64,000 nt of DNA, taken from assembly GCF_050436995.1 (NCBI RefSeq), contig NC_134770.1, positions 2,242,501 through 2,306,500 on the forward strand. The letters are read 5' to 3'. Below are positions 50,301-59,300 of this stretch, one piece after another; within the stretch, counting starts at the first letter, position 1; each line of letters begins with the position of its first letter. The notes beneath the pieces are model-generated. The model was not told the origin of the DNA. It made no database searches and worked only from the letters and a program-made list of their open reading frames with translations. The position numbers and the translations under genes were made by a program. The DNA comes from Anticarsia gemmatalis. Lineage: Eukaryota; Arthropoda; Insecta; Lepidoptera; Erebidae.

Positions 50301-53300
50301 GATATGTTGGTACAGTCGACCGCAAGTGTAAAATTAAATGTAGGAATTACAGTATTCTATCTCTGAAGTCTTTATGAGGCCTTACAAAGCCATGTTAATT
50401 TTTTAGCTTGATTGAAATTTATTGTTTACATCATAAAAAAATCTTTTAGAAAAAGGTGTAAGTGTTGAATGATATTTGCGTACTATTCGTCGTTTGTATT
50501 AGGTGCTTATGCCATGTGTTTAAAGGCGACTTTTACGGCAATTTCGTCCTAATTATTTTCATTACGTTTTAAGTTTAAGTTTTAAGCTATTCAGTTGAAA
50601 CCAAATAATACATCTATAGCTTTAGTACACATTTTCGCACAAATAAGTTACTTCATACTTCTAACAAATAGCCTTAAGACAATTTTCACAGTTTTTTGAT
50701 CACGACTGTACATAACTTGATGATATAATGAAGTTCAACATTGAAAGAAATATTTTTATGATAAGCATTGTATCGAATCGAATATATACTTGTACATTTA
50801 TGTATTTAATGATCTACGTTAACTACTTGGATTAATTGGTTACAGAAGATGCTTGATTAATAGTTATTGATTTCCTAGATCCACACTTATTATTCAATAT
50901 AACGATGAGGGTCTAAGTTAGTTCACTCTTTTATTTAATATGTGTATATTACGAAAAAAACTATTTTAAATGGATTTCGCAAAATTTCACTAAAATATCA
51001 TTAATACAGTAAACAAAAAATACAAAACAGAAGCTAAGTAACCAATTTATTACTATAAAACTTATTTCAGAAAAAATATGAGAAAATGTGAATGAGGCAA
51101 GGATAGCTTGCAGGGGATTCTGCTTAACGCTATAAGAAAAAGGCGTGATTTCATATACGTATGTTAAGAGTATAACAGCTGTTGTCTCAAAATCGACTTC
51201 CCAAAACATAACTCAGTAAACCAACCACAAGTAACAAATACAATAAAAATAGCAAACAATATTATTACACATACGACTCGTAAATACGACATAAGTATCT
51301 ATTAAATAACTGAAATTACTAAGGCGCCCATAGCCAGTTGCGCTCACCGGTCTGTAAACGATCTGTGGGTTAAGCAACCATTGGCGCGGTCATTATATAG
51401 ATGGGTGACCGCATAGTGGTATTTGAACTGGGCGTCTCCGTGCTTCGGAGGGCACGTTAAAAGTCGGTCCCGGTTGTTGTCTACTAAGATAACAGTCGTT
51501 AAGCCACGTCAAAGGCCTTTCGGGCGGTTTGAACAACTTTGACACTAGGTTGACCACTAACCATACGACAAACAAACAAATAACTGAAATTATTTAGTCG
51601 TACTCCCGACACGCGATGTCGCGTGTGTACGCGTTCACGGTACAAAACTAACTGCGTTATCTTATCAGTACGTTGATAGTGTGAACAACTGATTCATACT
51701 AGTTCAGTGTGGGGAGAATTTTCCTGAAATGGCAGGTTTTCTTTGTGTTACTGGCTTTTTGTAATTTAACTGTTTTAGTGAGTCGTCGTAAAGCTGTTTT
51801 GTATGTTTCTAAATCACGTAAAAATAGATAATATAATTTGAGTAGAGTTTTTAATTCTAGTTTTGTTTGGTTGGAAAAAAGGCTAGGCTGATTAGATTTG
51901 TACTGTTCTAAGTGAGACGCAAGCTGAATTTAGTTAATAATTGTAGAAATTAAATTAGTTAGGAGGTTAAGTTTTGCGTTATGACATATTATGCTAGAGT
52001 TTCTTATTAATCCTACGATTTATAACAATCAACTTGTTTGTCTACCGAGGCATAAAAATGCTCAATACATGAACACTGGCTAAATACCAGCGCAATGTAG
52101 CACAGTGGTTAAAATTTGACTCCCAATAGTCTCAATATACACACCTAAAATCATTTCTTTTTACCCAACTGCTGTAGAAAGAGAGGTTATGTTGCATTGC
52201 CTTTCCTCCGTACTCACCTCTCGTCGAACACGCTGGAGTTAGCCACGAAGCTATCGTCGAGCAGACTGGAGTCCTCCACGGGGAGGCTGTGGCACTCCGA
52301 CTCCATGGACTTGGAGTGCTCGGCGCGGTACTTCTGGTCCCACAGCTTCTTCGTCTCGTCTTGTACGCGACGTTTCAGTTCTAGGATCTTTTCGCGCTCG
52401 TTCTCTATTACTTGGCATCCTGGAACATGATAAATTGGTTAATATTTATGGATTAAAATACATGAGGGAATCTTTTTTCCCTACTTCTTGTTATCCTCTT
52501 CTTTTTGTTTAAATAAGGAAGAATAAAAGAAGAAAGAGATAAATAACGTTTGTTTCATGATTAGAAATTAAGGTGGGAAATCCCGAAATAAAATCGACCC
52601 AAAATGGTTTCTTCCGCAATTGTTAAAATTTTAGGTAAACGCTGTTTACTATTCATTCATTTCTATGGTTCCTTACTCTTTTAGATATGTACATTTTATG
52701 TCCATGGGTTATTTTAAACAGTGTTATGAGATAGTTGAGGACTTCTTATTAAAATAATATATTTAGTCAACCTTTTGTCTCTATGCGATTAACGATTTGC
52801 TATTAAATTAAAAATAACGCAGTAAATCTCACCTTGTTCTTCCAACATTTCCATTCTCTTCCTCTCAATCTCCATCAGACTATCCAGGGTCCGTTTCCCA
52901 AGAGAATTCATATCCGTATCACTCGGCAGTATCGGTGCATCGATCGTCACCTTCGAGATCCTATCTATATCATCTTGAGAAGGTATCTTATTCGTTTCAG
53001 CAATTTTCTGAAACTCCCCACTTTTAACACTCGGTTCGTCTCCACAACTTTTCCTGTGTAAAATTTTAGCCGCCTGTGCTGTGTCGACTAAACTGTCGTT
53101 TTTAGTATTATTCTCAAATGTCACCTTATTTTTCTGTTCTGTGTCTTCTTCAATCTCTTCTTTGATATCTTCTTCTTTCTTCTCAGGTGATAGAGATTTA
53201 GCTTTAATATATTTATTGTCTGGACTTACAGGTTTAGGGTTTTTAATATAACGATTTTTAGAATTATTTTCTTTATCCGATTCGTCGTTCTTAATGCTAT

Positions 53301-56300
53301 TTTCTCTAGATTTTTTACCAAAAGAATCCTTTTTCATGATCTTGCCTAAAGCAGCAAAAGTTGGGATTTTCGATGACGAATTACTTTTAATAGGTCCTAC
53401 ATTTTTGTCCTTCTTTTTAGAATGTCTTAAACTATTAAACTTGTCAAGACTGGTGTCTACTTCAATATTGTCATTGTAGAACAAATTTTCGTTCAAACTT
53501 TGAGACATTATATCAACTTTTTCAGGCGATTTCGGTTTCTTACTTTTACGTTTAAGAGAATCGAAATTCCTTTCCCAGAAACCTTTTTTCTCTTTAGACG
53601 AAGTTGAGGACTTCGATGGACTTTCGCTGTACCTTTCATCTGTATCAACTAGATCAGTAATCACTCTTCTTTCGATATCTACAGTCATAGACTGTGACAT
53701 TTGGTCTATAGAGTTGAATTTATCTTTGATCTGTTTAGTATGGTCTTCGAAAGTCGACATTTTGAGGTCAATATCATCACTATCGGAGCTTTGTGGGGAG
53801 TAACCGAATTCACCCGACTTCGCTCGAGTTTGGTCAGTGAAAAACGCACTATCGGGAGACTGCGTTCGTTCAATATCATTAAGTTTAGCAACGATTGGTT
53901 TTAGTTCTTTCTCTATAGCTTGAACCTTGCTAGTTAGTTCTTCAACTGAGTTTAATAGTTTAACGTATTCTGCGTGTAATACTTTAGTTTCGTCTAACGC
54001 TGATGTTAAATTGTTATTGGCTTCAGATTTTAATGTTAGTATACGACTTTTTTGCGCTTCGATTTTTTTTGTTAGAAGTATTATTTCGTTTTGGATGTCT
54101 TCTCTGTTCGATAATCTGTAAAATAAATTATATTTCTTTAGTACTTTTTGTATATTGTTACTTTTATATATTTGTCTTTTTTATGATCAAAGAAAACACA
54201 TTGCTTCACTGAATGAAGGTCCCCAATTTATTGTAGTTACGTAAATTAAAAACTTTGTTGATTGTGTACTGTAGTTTCAACTTTTATAAAAAAATTGGAA
54301 TTATAATAAATCTTCTCTTTTACTGCAGCTACAATGAGTAATCCAATTTTTCTTTGGGTCTAGATTATTAATTGCAATCGGGCATTTAACATGGTTTGCC
54401 GGATTTCTAAGGCAATTCTACTAATTGAAAAGACAAATGAAACAGGAATCTATGTGTACTTACAGTTCGGACTCCTCCTCAAGGTGTTGGAACTCGAGGT
54501 CCTCGAATATCTTGGTCTCATTGTCGAGAATGTCTTGAGCGTTCTGCAACTCCTCCAGCGTGGCTGTGTTGTCTTTTAGGTCTTTCTCTAACCTGCGAAC
54601 AAAAAATGAGGAAATGTTATTTCTAAAGTTGCTATTTAAGTACATTTGTGGGCCTCTTACTTAGCTCCTGAATAAAAGAGTTTTTCAAAGAACCTGTGGA
54701 CATTAAAAGTTGATATTTATATAATGGGTATTCTACGAAAATCTCGATGAATGTGAATATAACATAACTATATGTAAATATTGGTTCTATGGTTTTAACC
54801 TTAGCTGAGTTAAGATAAAGGAAATTTAACCCACGACAATGAGAATAAATATAGTTTATCTTTTCTAAGATAAATTAATATATCTATATCAAGTTCGAAA
54901 ACAAAATAAATGTAATTCTCGAATACTATACTTCAACAGTTATAAAAAATTTTAGAAGTTAATAGGAAGGTAAATATATTATGATGATATAACGGCATTT
55001 GCTTAGCATGGCAGGTTTGGCAGGAAGGAGGACTTTGGGACACCTTTACCCAGCAGTGGGACACATAAAAAAGGACATAGGAAGGTAGCTTACCTCTCAG
55101 CCTTCAAGGTAGCGATCTCAACTCGGTCCCTCATCTCGTTCTGCCGCGCCTCCTGCTTCTGCTTGAGCTGCCGGATCTCCTCCTCGATCCTCCTGGCACT
55201 CTCCACCAGGTCTGCCTTCTTCTTCTGCTCTATGTTTAATATCGCTATCTCTGAGTCGTACTCGCCTTTGATAAGGGCTTTCTCCATTTCCAACTGAAAT
55301 AATGTTATGGCTGTTTAGTTAAAAGTTAGGGAGAGGTTATTTGAAGTTTCCAAAAGACAGTATTTTTTTCATTAACGATTTTGTTGTTAATTCGAGAGAC
55401 CTTTTCATATAGTGCGACAGTAATGGTTTAAAAAAATGTTATGAGCGTCACACGTCACGTGTCCCATCTATGGGGGCATTTTATAGTTACAAAATATACA
55501 AAAGAGTTGGTTGAATAAATACAGTGTTTGAAATAATATTGTTACTATTCATGAGGCGCTTACGAGCACATAACATGATTATAAACTTTCTATTAATTTC
55601 ATCAAATATCTAATACTCGAGTTAGTTTTTAATTCGTAAACCAAATCTTGTGAAACATAATTACCCCTGTAAGTTCGCTAAAAAAATTACTATTATACAA
55701 AAGTTATTGGGAGCTCACCTCTCTCAAAATATCATCTTCCTGCGACCTAATTTCAGCCATCTTACACTTAATCTCATGTATTTCAGCTACCAACTTCTTT
55801 CTATCTTCCTTCAACTTATCATACCTTCCCTTCAAGTCATCCGCATTGTCATCCAACACCGCACTATCTATAGAATCAGCCTCAATATCAATCTTCTTTA
55901 TATCTTCTGCTATAGTCTTAATGATCTTCTCTCGTTTATTCTCTTTAAGATCTTTCTCAAACTCTTCTAACTCCGGTATATCAGCCATTAACTCCTTCTT
56001 CATGTCATCAAAACTCTGGTTCTTAGTCAAAACTATTTCTGGACTCTTCTCCGCTGATTCTTCTTTTTTATCATCTATGATAGTTGAATATCTTAACTCG
56101 ATATCATTAGTCAAGTCATCATCTATCATAGGAATTTCTTCTTCAAGACTTAGTTGCTTTTCAATACCTTCAAATTTAGGTTTTTCAGTTTTCTCATCAA
56201 AATGAGGTTTTTTACTATTATCCACTGGCGGTGGAGTAGGGAAAATAAAGTACTGAGGTGATGGTAGATTTTTATGTGCAAATGTAGTTTTAATTCTTGT

Positions 56301-59300
56301 TCTAGGACTTTGCGTGTTCGGAGATTTTGGTTTCAAGTTCCCGTATACGTTGTTTCTATAGTATACGTTCTCATAAGGGCTTCCTATTGGTGATGATAGG
56401 TTCGGGATTCGATCCCCGCTTTGGTTATGTAGTTTCCTTATCAGTATTGGACTAGATAGTTCGTGCATTCTCGGTGTGGAGTCTTCAAAGACTGGTATTC
56501 CGATTTCATCCATTCGGCCTACATTCTCGTAATTGTTCTGAGGTATCACGACTTCGGGAGTCAGTTCTGTGGGGGAAGTCATTTCGAAGTTCTCGTAGCT
56601 TGAGAGATTCCTTTGTATTGGGAGGGATGAGCTTAGGGGAGGGTTTTTGTTGTGACTAGTATCGAACCTGGAAACACAATAAATGTTTGTTTAGTATTAT
56701 TTGTGCTTACTAAAAGTAACAATTGCAAGGCAAGTTCTTTTGATTGCCATTAAATATCCTATAAGAGCCTAGAACAGATAGATCTTTTGCTTTGTGTGAA
56801 ATAATATGTAGTATAGTAAAAAAGTTGATGGTGTTCTTTGTTAATTTTTTGGGGAACCCGGGCCATGCTTACTTCACTAATTTTCCTCAGATACTTTACG
56901 TATAGTACCTTACGAATGTACATGGTAGCAACGAACTGTAATGACGCTAACAAGTTTGATTTTCTAACATAATTATGAAAGTGGTCTTACTTATAATATC
57001 CATCGCTGGTCTGTACAAAGTTAGGGTTGTTGAGTGCGACGCTGCGCGGCAGTGAACCGTTAGTTATAATCTTGTTGTGCGGACGCTTCTCCGTCGGGGT
57101 TATCGGTATACCTGCAAATATAAAACATATATAAATAACACGAAACTCTCTTACATACATACAAATTCGACTGTCTCCGTGGCGCAGAGGCTTGGGTCGC
57201 CAAGCCACCTACCACACGCCACACGGAACAATTATTTCTGCGAACCACAAATTCAATTCAAATTCAAATTCTTTTATTTCGGAAAATAAACCTAATATAA
57301 AGGAGCGAGAAAACCTTACTCTATATTTACACAATATACTTATATGCTATTTACCTTATAACTAAAGTACTTCTGTTAAACAAATTAAACAATTATAACT
57401 ATAGGTTATGTCTTAAATAATACGTTTTCATCAGTATTCTTTGTGCGGGAGATATGTTCAAAAAATAAATGTGTTTTTACATAGACCTATGTACAGACCA
57501 AAGAACGTCACTTGGTACGATTCTTAGAAACTTTCCTTGCCTCATTTACATCTATACATCACTGAAATTATCTGACTTGATTAATATCATATATACGAAA
57601 GTTGAAGATGTAAATTCGTTGATAAATAATCACTCTAAAAATTATTGTTTGATGCAAACATAGTCTAATATCCTGCGTTTAAACACATCGGATACTTTTT
57701 ACCCCGGAAAACGTATTTACGCGAACAAACTCGAAGTCAGAACCACATTATTAGGTATAATAAAAAAAATGCTTAAAAAAATACTTTTAATAAAAATAAT
57801 GACTGTAATTGAATTCAATTTGAATTATTTCCATTTCAATTATTTAAAACACAAAGAATGATTACATAGAGCACGCATGTATTTATTCACATAATTCTGT
57901 AATGAAATAGTTTAAAAAGATAACTACCGTAATTTAATGCACCTATTGTTGAAATAACATTTTAAACTAGAAGAAAATTTTACTTTATATTTTCTAACAG
58001 TTCGTAAGGTCTATAAAATAGTTTCGATAATCACCCTTTATAACCAAAATCTAAGTTTACTTTATAATGTAACAAAACACAATCACAAACAAATACAACT
58101 TTTCACTATTTCAACATTATTTTCACTAATTCAAACACTCGCACACAATTTTCTATTACACTACGTCACAATTTCAACCAATTACAGACACACTTTTCAA
58201 TTATACTACACTACACAAACGTTAAGAATTGGAAAATAATTTTATCGAGAGAAAGACGATTTTAACCTGTCGAATTACGATTACAAAACAACATATTTAA
58301 CCTATTACTGTGGCAAAGATCTTCTGATTAAATAAGTAAGTAAATAAGAGAGAGTTAATAAGAGTTATGCTTTGAGTCCACTACGCTGGCCAAATGCGGG
58401 TTTAAAAACAATGATTGAAATTTTCACCGGCGAAATCCAAAAAACCGGCAAAATGTTTATTTCGTAATCTCGTACAACTTTTACAATAAATGTTACATAG
58501 AGACCTCCTTTTAAGTAAAAAATATACCTTTGCTAGGAGGTCTCGCTCTTCAATAGCAAATTATAAAAGGGTAAAAGTGGTGTACAGAATAAAATATAAA
58601 ATATTAAAAAGGAATACATATAATACCGATATTAAATTAAACTATATAAACAAACAGAGAGTTAAACTAAACCGTTTCATTCGTATAGTAAACGACTACT
58701 AAGTATATAAGATAAAAAGTACATAGTAGGAAGCTGTAATGGTTTTTATTGAGCCTTGAATACGGTTAAGGTGATATGGTCAAGGAAAACCGCTTTACCG
58801 GTTATAATTATCATCATAGTGATTCTGTGGAAATTAATGGACTATGGCCATATGGCCGATATTTGGATACGGTGGCCGGTTTTATTAAATTGGCCAATGT
58901 TTGTTTGTTTGTTTGTCGTATGGTTAGTGGTCAACCTAGTGTCAAAGTAGTTCAAGCCGCCGGAGAGGCCTTTGACGTGGCTTAACGACTGTTATCTCAG
59001 TAGACAACAACCGGGACCGACTTTTAACGTGCCCTCCGAATCAATTGGCCAATTTAGTTTGAGATTGTTTTATAAAGAACGTGTGTGAACGGCAGCTGGT
59101 TTCATTGAAATAAGCCAACTGTGACAAAAGTTAGAACAATACCCTGCTCCCTATTTCCTCACTCTCATAGCCCGGATATCAAACGAACTTGATTTTGTTT
59201 TTGCATACACGATATAGGTTTAGTTTAACTGTTTATTACAACTATTTTATGATACTAGATGATACTGATTTTATTACGGTGTTTTCATTCATACGTTTGG

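Larger units (their letters stand above)
35617..52217. other. LL5 intron 8, about 16.6 kb
   Basis: Holds the alternative first exon 36764-36810, small palindromic MITEs, a mariner MITE, two 5S-SINE families, the split LINE with its nested Tc1-like palindrome, a tRNA-type SINE and Helitron fragments. Apart from these I see AT-rich sequence without recognisable genes. Confidence 0.7.

Noticed and set aside
51354..51415. 5S rRNA gene
   Set aside because: Only the internal-promoter third matches; it lies inside an element with a target-site duplication, so it is a SINE head.
55846..56205. 119-codon + strand ORF in LL5 exon 4
   Set aside because: Ser/Phe-rich mirror of the Glu/Lys-rich exon; antisense shadow.
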